A stretch of DNA of 64,000 nt from Schistosoma mansoni. Lineage: Eukaryota; Platyhelminthes; Trematoda; Strigeidida; Schistosomatidae. The stretch is taken from the NCBI RefSeq assembly GCF_000237925.1, contig NC_031502.1, positions 58,153,943 through 58,217,942 on the forward strand. The letters run 5' to 3'. Shown here in pieces: positions 56,401 to 64,000 of the stretch. The position numbers and the translations under genes are program-made. The notes below the pieces were generated by a model. That model did no database searches. It saw nothing but the letters and a program-made list of their open reading frames with translations, and was not told the DNA's origin. Within the stretch, counting starts at the first letter, position 1. Every line of letters starts with the position of its first letter.

Positions 56401-56785
56401 AAACCACTAAATTATTACTTTTGCTATTTCAGTCTAAAATTATGTGAAAGTAACATTAATCTTATTTTGTTTTATTGCATAAGATTTATGTACGCTAGAT
56501 ACAAAATTTGTTTATCATATAACAATCTCCTATCTTTGTTAGTGTTTCACTAATGGTCCATTAATCCGATCCACTGGTCTTATTGGGAAAATATCCATCA
56601 GTTCATTTTCCCGAATCGGTTATCTCCGAGGATCTTCAAATAACATTGTTTATCGTGTTCAAGGTGTGGCTATTCCATCTGCATTCCTCACGCATTTTAC
56701 GACATTTCATCGTCTTATGGAATGGTCTAAATTACCAAATTCAGAAGTCGACATTTACCCAGATTACGTGGAACCTTCACCATGA
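53050..56785 (+). CDS. MRPL39: Mitochondrial ribosomal protein mL39 (MRPL39), three exons
   Basis: Exons 53050-53406, 55306-55776 and 56543-56785, all joined in phase 0, give 356 residues (human mL39 has 338). mL39 is a large-subunit protein of the mitochondrial ribosome related to the N-terminal region of threonyl-tRNA synthetase. The start is firm: an in-frame TAA directly precedes the ATG. The first ~30 residues are basic and hydrophobic ('MWRQKLLPNVRLCSNL'), suiting a mitochondrial presequence. Family blocks: 'MSPRVEKAIVTYHG', 'ISTPLDCAKHLSEILVKES' and 'NNTPWDMNRPL' (exon 1), 'FWQSCTLLLAATLETAFHE' (exon 2), 'GPLIRSTGLIGKISISSFSR' and 'RVQGVAIPSAFLTHF' (exon 3), which follow the human STPYSCAMHLSE, PWDMYKPL, YWRSCAMMMG, GPLIPRTS and RFQGVSLP segments. 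Introns: 1.9 kb (filled with repeat E copies and an old SINE) and 0.77 kb. Confidence 0.93.
53873..54400 (+). mobile_element. Repeat E, full-length polyadenylated retroposon
   Basis: Starts 'ccccaaatgccttggtacgg', has a GC hairpin ('ggggagagtccgctctccc'), and ends 'gtttaaataaagtaaaataaaaaaaa' - an AATAAA-type signal and A-rich tail. Relatives at 54401 and 59261. No tRNA-like boxes or convincing ORF. In MRPL39 intron 1. Confidence 0.75.
54401..54795. mobile_element. Repeat E copy with 5' inversion (twin-priming form)
   Basis: 54401-54642 is the inverted 5' half of repeat E (ending at the unit's very first bases, 'ggtcattcgggg'); 54643-54793 is its 3' part in direct orientation ending '(aaat)n'. 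About 115 internal bases are missing at the switch. It abuts the A-tail of the preceding copy. In MRPL39 intron 1. Confidence 0.75.
54865..55010 (-). repeat. Degenerate Smalpha-type hammerhead SINE
   Basis: 'tttcgtcatttttgggattc', 'gttagcaagacatgcttaga' and 'tcgttttgaacgcc' follow the reversed Smalpha order (ribozyme, 'ctcagagttgatg', tRNA-like part). Strongly diverged. In MRPL39 intron 1. Confidence 0.55.
55306..55776 (+). CDS. MRPL39: MRPL39 exon 2
   Basis: Acceptor 'ttgatag' before 55306; donor GAG|GTACTG at 55776/55777; 157 codons from 'DPHYDPTIANNAFW' to 'VYRVGRFVE'. Confidence 0.92.
56543..56785 (+). CDS. MRPL39: MRPL39 exon 3 (terminal)
   Basis: Acceptor 'tttgttag' before 56543; 80 codons from 'CFTNGPLIRSTG' to 'PDYVEPSP' and TGA at 56783. 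A second short frame also runs through this exon but only this frame carries the mL39 motifs. Confidence 0.92.
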   Translation, partial: CFTNGPLIRSTGLIGKISISSFSRIGYLRGSSNNIVYRVQGVAIPSAFLTHFTTFHRLMEWSKLPNSEVDIYPDYVEPSP

Positions 56786-59255
56786 AAGCTCAACTCAGAT
56801 TTTTCGTAGCATATGAATTTACTGTAAATCTCGTTTTCTACTACATTTGAAATCACTACCTTGTATAACTATGCAACAGAATACTACAAATACCAGATTG
56901 ATGTTTCCGCTCTTGACAACTATGAATTTACAACCATTGTTTGGTCAGGTAGTGTCTGATTTTTGCTGCTTGTGGTTGCTTAGTTAACAGTCCCTGACTG
57001 GAAACTACAGCTGAACGGCGAGACGCCGTTCGTAGTATATTGTACCGCAAACTGTATGAATATAATATCACTAATCACTTACGATCATATTGTTAATTCA
57101 GTAAATTTAGTGTGCTCAGTGTATTAAAAGTCTCATATTACATTAGTTATTAATATCACAAGTGAAGGGTGTACAAATACCTTTTGAATGGATATCTCCA
57201 AAAGATGCCATAGCATTTCTGAAACCCAGCCTCGACTATCCTAACTATGCAACTGTGACTGCTAATTCCATTTTTCGGCACTAGGTCTTATTATCGTGAC
57301 AAATTCTTTTCTGTAACATCACAACAAAATCGGTTGACAATCAATATGCAGAATAGAAGTAAAGATTTACCGAAGGAATTTTCTGTACGACGAAATTATT
57401 TACTCACGTTGTGCATTAGTATTTATAGTTGTATGGGAAATAAGTTTATAAAAGGATAGAAAGGGTTGTATCATAAAGTGATACGAGAGGATGCAAAATA
57501 ACCCCGGGGGTTAGAGAAGAATAGAAGGACAGAAGTAATTAACGGGTTAGATTCTCGAGTTATGAAGAAAAAATGAGATGTATAAATGCCATGAAAACTG
57601 AGTGGATGATAATTCTCAAAGAACAGTAATAAATGATTACGGTCCAAAGTTACAAAACTAATAAAAACATCCTGCAGAAGGGTACTAACACAAATGAAGG
57701 ATGAGAGTTTGGACGTCTCGCTTTCGCACGCAGAACTTAGAGATTAACAGAAGTCTCCAGCGCATGTTTTTGATTTGGACTCAGGTTGTGTATATTATTG
57801 TGAAGGAAGACTCTTGTGGAGCAACTTGCCCTAAGTTGGTCAGATGTTCATATATTGAACTGATTTGCATCCTTTGTAAAAGTCGCCCCGGGGAGTGTCC
57901 CGAAATGCGTTTGGAAAGTGGTCGCTTCGTGGTCAATGTAACCTACCCGACAGGAGCAACTAAATTTATGGATGCACATCAATATGGCATAAGTCAGAAG
58001 TTTATCCCTAGCACATCCATGAATGGTAGACCGGCTTGAAGAAGCAATACAGAGCTTAGCTGAGTAGGACGTTTTATTCAGGGATTTTGAGATCCATTTG
58101 TTCAAAAGTTCGGCAACCGTATCTCGTTGAAACTCGATATTCATAAGCTGAGCATTTTAAAGGACATTTACGTATATCTGTGATCTGCTATAGTTGTCCA
58201 TTTTAATTAAGACAAAGCACCAGACAAATAAGTGACTAAGAATTCAGTAATATAGTTTTTATACTATGGTAGATAAACGGATAAGGTACGAAAGTCGATG
58301 TAAATGATCACGCTTCCAGGTGCAAGTCCTTTCTATCTAAAGAAAAAAACTACTGGTGAATTACCAATTGCGTGGAAGGAAGATGTATTTTGTATATAGT
58401 TCCACGTTTCTTTGTTCTTACAAGAACAACTATTTTATACGTATACTGTTGACCGAGTGGTCTGTACTAGATTGTTTCAACATATAACACTTACTATGTT
58501 TAAGGCTGAAAAAAGGCTTTATCCCCGCATGTTTGATTTTCATGACGGAACAGACAAACCCTAAAACGACACAGCCTAGTTCCGAATGCCGATATAGCGT
58601 TCTTAACCACTAACAATTCCAAAGTATACCCCAATCAGATCTTAGTACTTTTACGATAAAAGCTATTAAGGAAAACATCTGACGCCACAAATTAGTGGGC
58701 TCTGAAAATTTGATGTCACTGAATGGAAGCAAATAAATCTTTTTATTACCTCTAGATGTCCAAAATGGCCATTTAACCTTTCAAAATGTTTTAATGAACT
58801 AATGCTTGGGAATTCAGGATTAAGACGGTTGTTTCGTTGATTGAACAGAAGTTTACCGTATCTTTCTTACAACAAGCAGGTTATGCTACATAGACTCCTT
58901 GTTAACCTCCACTTACGTTGGCTTCGCTCCTTGTGTTCGAAGACTGACTGGGTAAGTCCCCGAGCACTTACTACTTCAGTAGATGCCACCTAAATTAGTG
59001 TTTCTGAAGCTTTTAGTTTCGTCATTAATATATACCTGTTTTTTTGGACATTATCTCAAAATATATAGGGGTGAATATCACTTTAATGATTGGCTAACAT
59101 TGTCACTATTAAGCTGAACTCTAAGTAACGTTTATGTTGTGGCTTTTTTGCATCCAGTATGACAGACAAGCACGCAACAGAACGAGAGTTCTGTATTGAC
59201 CCAGTCCAACGACAGATGATGGGAGTGTTGTTTTTTGAGTTCATGTCTAAACTGG
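56786..59255. other. Downstream of MRPL39; no gene recognised
   Basis: The block 57660-58150 is GC-richer with overlapping ORFs on both strands ('CGATCPKLVRCSY' on plus), perhaps a decayed retroelement, but no motif names it. Nothing else supported. Confidence 0.35.
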
Positions 59256-59258
59256 TTT

Positions 59259-59726
59259 CATTTATTATTTAAACACATAAATATTGGTACAAAAAAGCAC
59301 CAGATAAATATGCGCCTCACAAATCTCATTTGATTTGTGTGAGGGCTGTGATACTGCTCAAGTGCCCAAACTGAAGCAGGTGGTTTTCTTAGGGGGCCAC
59401 ACCCGGAGCCTTTGACCTGAAGGTCTAGTCCACAAGGCGGTGGAGCATCGTAAGGAGATGCGGTCCCATGGTAGCCGGTGATCAATGATTGATTCATACG
59501 CCATTTGTTCCTTCAGGATACTGGAGCCAATGTGCACCATTGGCTTGGAATCAGGGTTTTCCAACTCCCCTAGGTGGACTTTCCGTGTCCACCAACCCGG
59601 TTAAAGCGTCGGACATTCGCTTTTCGTCCTGTCAATTTCGTAAACAACACCCCCGCCACGAGAAGGCAGTGAGTAGGACTTCCCTGGCAGAGGCTATATA
59701 TTCGCTGGCCATGTGAGAGCATTTCG
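59259..59726 (-). mobile_element. Repeat E, 5'-truncated copy with TSD
   Basis: Minus-strand copy from '...cgaaatgctctcacatggcc' to the A-rich tail ('tttattatttaaacacataa' at left). A 10-bp direct repeat 'aaactggttt' (59249-59258, 59727-59736) bounds it, confirming retroposition with 5' truncation. Nearly identical to 53873-54400, so fairly recent. Confidence 0.85.
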
Positions 59727-59736
59727 AAACTGGTTT

Positions 59737-60431
59737 TGGGAGTTGCCGTGTCAGACGATGTCTGGGTGTTTACGGAGTTTTTTAAGCATAAAGATTTTGA
59801 TTTAACAAACGGAAGTAGCTTTATGTAGTGGCTACCTTTTTTGGACTAGTATAATTAAAAATGGTGACTGAAAGTAATTTCATATTGGAGCCCATTTTTG
59901 TTTGCAACGTTAGTAGTTATCACAGACTCGTTTATACACCGTCTCCCACTAGAAATGGAAAAACTATTCAGTCACTCATATGAAACTGACAAACTATGCA
60001 CGATTCATAAGTCTGGACAAGCATTCTCTAGATGCCAAAAGAAATTCACTAAAACAATTTAAGATGATGGACCGAATTTAAGCTACATTAATGACTTGTC
60101 AATCACTGATCACGAGGCATAAAATGAAATCTCGAGAACACTAAACTCTCGTGAAAATGGCTAACGCGTCTATCTCCTATTAAACATACAGGGACTTTAT
60201 ACCTGCGACAAACCACTAAATTCTAATATCCTACTTTTAAATGCATACCGGAAGAATGCTGTCCAGAGAACTTATCTTTCGATTATCGAATTTAATGAAC
60301 CACGTAGGACACTAATGAAAGAAGTTCAGCGCGAATTCCCATCACAATTTAAGATTATTTTACCATATAAACGAACGAATAAACACTAGTCTCTTCTAAA
60401 CTATATAAAATAATGACTGGCAAACACTACA
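59737..60431. other. No gene recognised
   Basis: AT-rich, no supported feature. Confidence 0.4.
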
Positions 60432-60545
60432 TTATTTCACTATTTCTGGACCCTTGTACTCCTTCGAGTGATGTTTGAAGGTTGTGGCTATTCCGAGTGC
60501 ACCGACCATTGGAAGCATAAACAAGGCTAGGAATCCGAGTCGTCT
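60432..60545 (-). CDS. Possible terminal exon of a small membrane protein
   Basis: Minus strand: a good acceptor (T-rich, 'tttttcag') then 37 codons 'RRLGFLALFMLPMVGALGIA' plus 'TTFKHHSKEYKGPEIVK' and TAA. One hydrophobic segment of ~20 residues with a charged tail suggests a small single-pass membrane protein, conceivably a small mitochondrial inner-membrane subunit, but no family is established. The upstream exon was not found in the 1.1 kb before ATG3's stop. Same strand as ATG3. Confidence 0.35.
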   Translation of the reverse strand, partial: RRLGFLALFMLPMVGALGIATTFKHHSKEYKGPEIVK

Positions 60546-61670
60546 CTGAAAAATAATAAGATGAATAGTTGTTGACTTACTATTCGAGACATTTTATTTG
60601 GATTCCGAATTACAATGGGATCATACGAACGCGAAATATTGAGTAATGGCTGGAAACCACCTTTCATTCTTTAGAAGCAGTACAAATTGTAAGATATTGA
60701 GTTTGATGTAGTTGATATGTACTCGGTCAGCAAATGAAGTGATCTTACAGACAGAAGTGAATAGTCTACAAGGTAGAAAACAGAATAAAACCAGAGTCAG
60801 CTGAAGTCCAGTACGTCCATCTGGAATCACATTTAAAACTTATATAGACCCCCAACTAAGTTCTACGCAGAATTCCCTGCAGGAAGAACATTGTTCTCAT
60901 TATGACCGAGTATGAAGATGGTGATACCGTTAATTCACGCTCCGAAAAAACCACAGGGTTTGAGTTAGTGTAGTCGCAGACCAGAATACTATGCACATTG
61001 TATGACTCATCTGTAGCGTGAGAACTAGTTTTGGGAAACCAAAGACTCGATCAAGAGGAAACCAACCGTGTTGTTCTCCGTTAGGATGCCCTCCCAGAAG
61101 AGACTGAGTGGCCCATGTGTGGGGACCTGACGAGTTTGCCAATAATATACAACCCAACCTTATATGTAGTTGGTAGGTATTCAGTCAATGACTAAAGATA
61201 GCGATCATGAGCTCCGGGTGGTTTATAGAACAAAATAACAAAACCAACGTCGTTTTAAGACCATTAAGATCAAAAACTTCTTAGCTCAAAAAAAGTCTGA
61301 TTCCAGTAGATCAACTTTCATACTTTTTATTAAAAGAGAAATCGGTCGTTATATGATCCATCGGGAAAGAAACTCAGTTAAACTTTTGTTGTTGAGACAT
61401 ACATGTTCACAAGTAATCAAGAACAAAACATAAATACAGCAGTACTAACCGCATATGCATAGGGGACTTCACTTGGAATTAAAAAAGAGCATTTACACAA
61501 ACTTGTATGTATTAATCACTAAAGTCAACGAACGATCCACCTCAAAGAAATTGGAGAATAACATCTGAGCATTACGCTTTCTTTTAAAATAAGATGAAAT
61601 ACAAGTCAGTTATGAAGAAGCATTAACCATAATAGTCGAATGAGTCAATAAAACTGCCAAAATATAGAGA

Positions 61671-62654
61671 CTAAGCAAATGAAGAAAGATTGAAATTTCG
61701 AGTATAATCATATTCAATTGTAGGTATAACAGCCTGGACAAATTTTAGAAATATCATAAGATATTGATGAACAGCTAATTCAGCTCCACCGTCAGCCACA
61801 GCTTCAATTAACTTTCGCATTACATCGGCCTGTCGACATGGATGGATAGATGGCATCATGTGGCCGGACAAGTGTGGATGTGATTCAGTTGTAACAGTCT
61901 TCCTCGCGTGATCCTGACTGAAGTCCTCATACATTTCAGCTTCTGTCAACGGCTGATGATGTTCGTCATAACCATACAACCATAAACGCGGAGTTTGATA
62001 ATATTTATCATAGGTGATATACAAATCATAAGTTCTTAATTGCAGAATCCCGCTATTTTCACAATTTGCCTTCTGGTCTACTCCAAAATGTAATGTTTGG
62101 TTTGTGCTTGATGTCTTGAGTACTTTTGTCCGGGCACTAACAGCTGCTGGATCGCATTCATCCAACATACCACTCTGCAAGAAAGCCTCCATATCCTCAT
62201 CTTCTTCATCACAATCGGAAGCTGTGTTACTTTGCTGATGATTCAATACATTATCCGATTTCAAAACAGTCATTTCATTTGCATTTTCAATCTCAGGATT
62301 GTCATTTTTAGTCGCATAATGATGTGTGTCTACCCAACCACCATCACCATCCTCTTCTTCTAACACTTCCTCAAACTCTTCGTTATGATCTGCCATCTGT
62401 TTCACTCTTTTGTAGCAAGGTACACTACGAGTAATCAGATACTGTTTTTCTTTGGGAAGATAAGAACGAGCACCTTTATCGCCAGTTGCCCATTGCCAAG
62501 TCGGGCAATGATAAACTAAAAAGTCCCCTGCTGCTACAAACTCTTCAGGCGTGATGACTCCTGTTTCCCGGAATTTTGACTCTTTTAGTATAGGTGTTAC
62601 ATACTCGGCAAGTCCAAGAGCAGTACGTGTAACAACTTGTCTAACCGAATCCAT
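61671..62654 (-). CDS. ATG3: Autophagy-related protein 3 (ATG3), E2-like LC3/GABARAP-conjugating enzyme
   Basis: 327 residues in one uninterrupted frame (human ATG3: 314). ATG3 takes ATG8/LC3 from ATG7 and transfers it to phosphatidylethanolamine at the growing autophagosome. The frame is open 111 codons further upstream, but homology begins at the ATG at 62654 ('[20 protein letters not shown]'), the amphipathic N-terminal helix that binds membranes. Then '[20 protein letters not shown]', '[11 protein letters not shown]', '[10 protein letters not shown]', the acidic flexible region with '[14 protein letters not shown]', '[20 protein letters not shown]', '[16 protein letters not shown]', and the catalytic '[11 protein letters not shown]' (Cys about 273). 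The C-terminal '[18 protein letters not shown]' is nearly as in human. The flexible region (~110-190) is the least conserved. All catalytic features are present, so the gene looks functional. Confidence 0.96.
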   Translation of the reverse strand: MDSVRQVVTRTALGLAEYVTPILKESKFRETGVITPEEFVAAGDFLVYHCPTWQWATGDKGARSYLPKEKQYLITRSVPCYKRVKQMADHNEEFEEVLEEEDGDGGWVDTHHYATKNDNPEIENANEMTVLKSDNVLNHQQSNTASDCDEEDEDMEAFLQSGMLDECDPAAVSARTKVLKTSSTNQTLHFGVDQKANCENSGILQLRTYDLYITYDKYYQTPRLWLYGYDEHHQPLTEAEMYEDFSQDHARKTVTTESHPHLSGHMMPSIHPCRQADVMRKLIEAVADGGAELAVHQYLMIFLKFVQAVIPTIEYDYTRNFNLSSFA

Positions 62655-63200
62655 AATCGAAAGCTTGAAGGTCCCACGAACTCTGTTTAGTTCACTAGAT
62701 AAACTTGTGAACACCAATAGCAGACTAAATACACGACTAGATAAGGATTTCCAGATTTGAAGACGACTGACCGTATGTATGATGTTCGTTATTGAGTAGT
62801 TGATATATATTTGGTTAGTAACTTGAGGTGGCTTTTTGGATAGATGTAACCAGTCTACAAAGTAGAAAAGAAAACAAAACTGACCTGAGCTCAAGCCTAA
62901 CCAAGGCCAACGGGATAACTTACATTTAGGACTAAAACTGGCGCTACACCAAATGGAAGGAATCAGGTGTCTAATATAGGATTTCAATCCTCAATTATTG
63001 TTTACGACTTTCAATAGTTTTAGTTGGTCATGACTGAAGCAATCAAAGCTTTCATAGGATTAATTGTTTATTTTTAATAAGGCTCTACGAAACTCGCGCG
63101 CTATTTAAAAAGGACTGTGGTATCTTTCCTCGTTGAGTAAATTCTATTGTTTCGATCGTTATTAACGTATCAAGACTACTGTTTATACTTTGATTGAATT
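62655..63200. promoter_or_regulatory. Upstream region of ATG3 (minus strand); no motif identified
   Basis: Would contain the ATG3 5' UTR and promoter. 62840-62880 resembles 60760-60800 ('agtctacaaagtagaaaa' versus 'agtctacaaggtagaaaa'), a hint of a small shared repeat. No TATA box or splice leader site could be assigned. Confidence 0.3.
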
Positions 63201-63209
63201 TCTTTCAGT

Positions 63210-64000
63210 TAAAGTATTCGACTAGAGTATGATTTTTGGTATCCTAAATAGTTTTATCGTCGGTACTCCAGAGTACCTTGTTTTTCTATTGTATCTGTTA
63301 GTACTTTGGTCCTAAATATTTATAGTTTTTTCTACTTTTAGTCAAAACTCACTTTCTCATCCTAAAATGACTGGAAGATGCGACAAAAGCATTTGCCACT
63401 GCCCAGGATGTCGATATCCCGTTGACAGCGGCATGCAGTGCGATGAGTTCAAAGGTTGGTACCACGAAGTTTGCACGAATCTAACGCCTGCAGCATTTAA
63501 GCGGTTCAGTTAAAATGGATGCAGGAAGGACATCCTCCTAAGAGGTCTGTCACAACCAGAAACTCGAGAAAAAAAGTCTCTTCTGTCCCTCGTATCAAAA
63601 ATGGTACCCAGAAGGGAACTTCCGGAACCCAAAATCGCAAGGCTCGATCGGTTTCCAGCGTGAAAGATGACCCAACCTCCCAAGTCGTCCTGAACCTTCC
63701 GGAATTCCACAGTACGCCTGACGCGACTGTGGTTACTACTCCAAAGAACGTTGGCGATTGGGTACGGGTCGTAAGGAAAAAACGGCAAAATGACGTAAAA
63801 GGGAATCCTACCCCCACCAAAAGGGACGAAAAGCCGAGGTCTGATCACAGCGACAGATCAGTCATTTTCCATAGAATCAAGGAGAGTGACAGCTCAGAAC
63901 CGAAAGCTCATTTTGAGCATGACATTGTGTTGATAAAACAACTACTCAACCAAGTTATGCCCCAAAACATCTCCGGAGTCACCTTGCTAAAGGTGTATAG
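63210..64000 (+). mobile_element. CR1-like LINE, 5' region, cut by window edge
   Basis: The last ~260 bases match, in reverse, the 5' part of the decayed copy at 44.0-44.2 kb almost perfectly, so this is the same family with its 5' end preserved. The exact 5' terminus is not visible. Confidence 0.85.
63367..64000 (+). pseudogene. CR1-like ORF1 with PHD-like zinc finger, one frameshift
   Basis: ATG at 63367 starts 'MTGRCDKSICHCPGCRYPV', then 'MQCDEFKGWYHEVCTNL': a Cys/His pattern with GWYHxxC like a PHD finger, as found in ORF1 of CR1-type LINEs. At ~63505-63512 the frame shifts by one base (a TAA follows in the old frame); the new frame 'LKWMQEGHPPKRSVTTRNS' is open to the window edge, passing a basic, Ser-rich linker and 'VGDWVRVVRKKRQND', also present in the 44 kb copy. 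Likely inactive unless the shift is an assembly error. Confidence 0.8.

Noticed and set aside
57701-58039. Overlapping 112- and 98-codon ORFs on both strands
   Set aside because: No recognisable motifs, no support for either strand; noted only as a GC-richer block.
62655-62987. 111-codon N-terminal extension of the ATG3 frame
   Set aside because: Not conserved in ATG3, and the protein family starts at the ATG at 62654; likely 5' UTR or upstream sequence that happens to be open.
1-64000. CRISPR arrays, bacterial operons, ribosomal RNA genes
   Set aside because: None seen; repeats are dispersed eukaryotic transposons and short microsatellites, not regularly spaced direct repeats.

Overview
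Organism and character. The window is AT-rich, intron-bearing, repeat-dense metazoan DNA. Everything recognisable points to a blood fluke (Schistosoma): RTE-clade LINEs of the SR2 type, a CR1-like LINE, a Merlin DNA transposon, a Penelope-like fragment, and above all many copies of two or three tRNA-derived SINE families that carry a hammerhead ribozyme (the Smalpha type and a second, distinct type). The species cannot be fixed from sequence alone.

Genes. Three protein-coding genes can be assembled. (1) A five-exon minus-strand gene (17829 to 4805) encodes a 255-residue protein of the TPRG1/TPRG1L family; all five exon joins keep frame, and its introns hold much of the repeat load. (2) A three-exon plus-strand gene (53050 to 56785) encodes mitochondrial ribosomal protein mL39 (MRPL39), 356 residues. 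(3) A minus-strand gene with an uninterrupted reading frame (62654 to 61671) encodes the autophagy E2-like enzyme ATG3, 327 residues. A short possible terminal exon of an unidentified membrane protein lies at 60432-60545.

Layout. 1-4.8 kb: RTE fragments and fold-back SINEs. 4.8-17.8 kb: the TPRG1-like gene with intronic SINEs, RTE copies, LTR-like repeats, a solo RTE 5' end, a 71-bp palindrome and a 200-N gap. 18-29.8 kb: more hammerhead SINEs (one interrupted by a second 200-N gap), a Merlin element and a Penelope-like fragment. 29.8-35.6 kb: degraded RTE, then a nearly intact SR2-like RTE inserted in an older CR1-like fragment. 36-53 kb: gene-poor, with a second solo RTE 5' end, a decayed CR1-like LINE, a four-copy repeat and an inverted-repeat (MITE-like) element. 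53-57 kb: MRPL39. 59-63 kb: a short polyadenylated retroposon and ATG3. 63.2-64 kb: the 5' end of another CR1-like LINE, cut by the window edge.

Most striking. Many hammerhead SINE insertions are inverted (fold-back) composites bounded as a whole by perfect 12-13 bp target-site duplications, and one is a circularly permuted slightly-more-than-one-unit copy, as expected if tandem or circular RNA was the template. Independently, the 5' terminus of the SR2-like RTE occurs twice as a short insertion with its own target-site duplication and no LINE 3' end; this segment can be drawn in an HDV-ribozyme-like topology.
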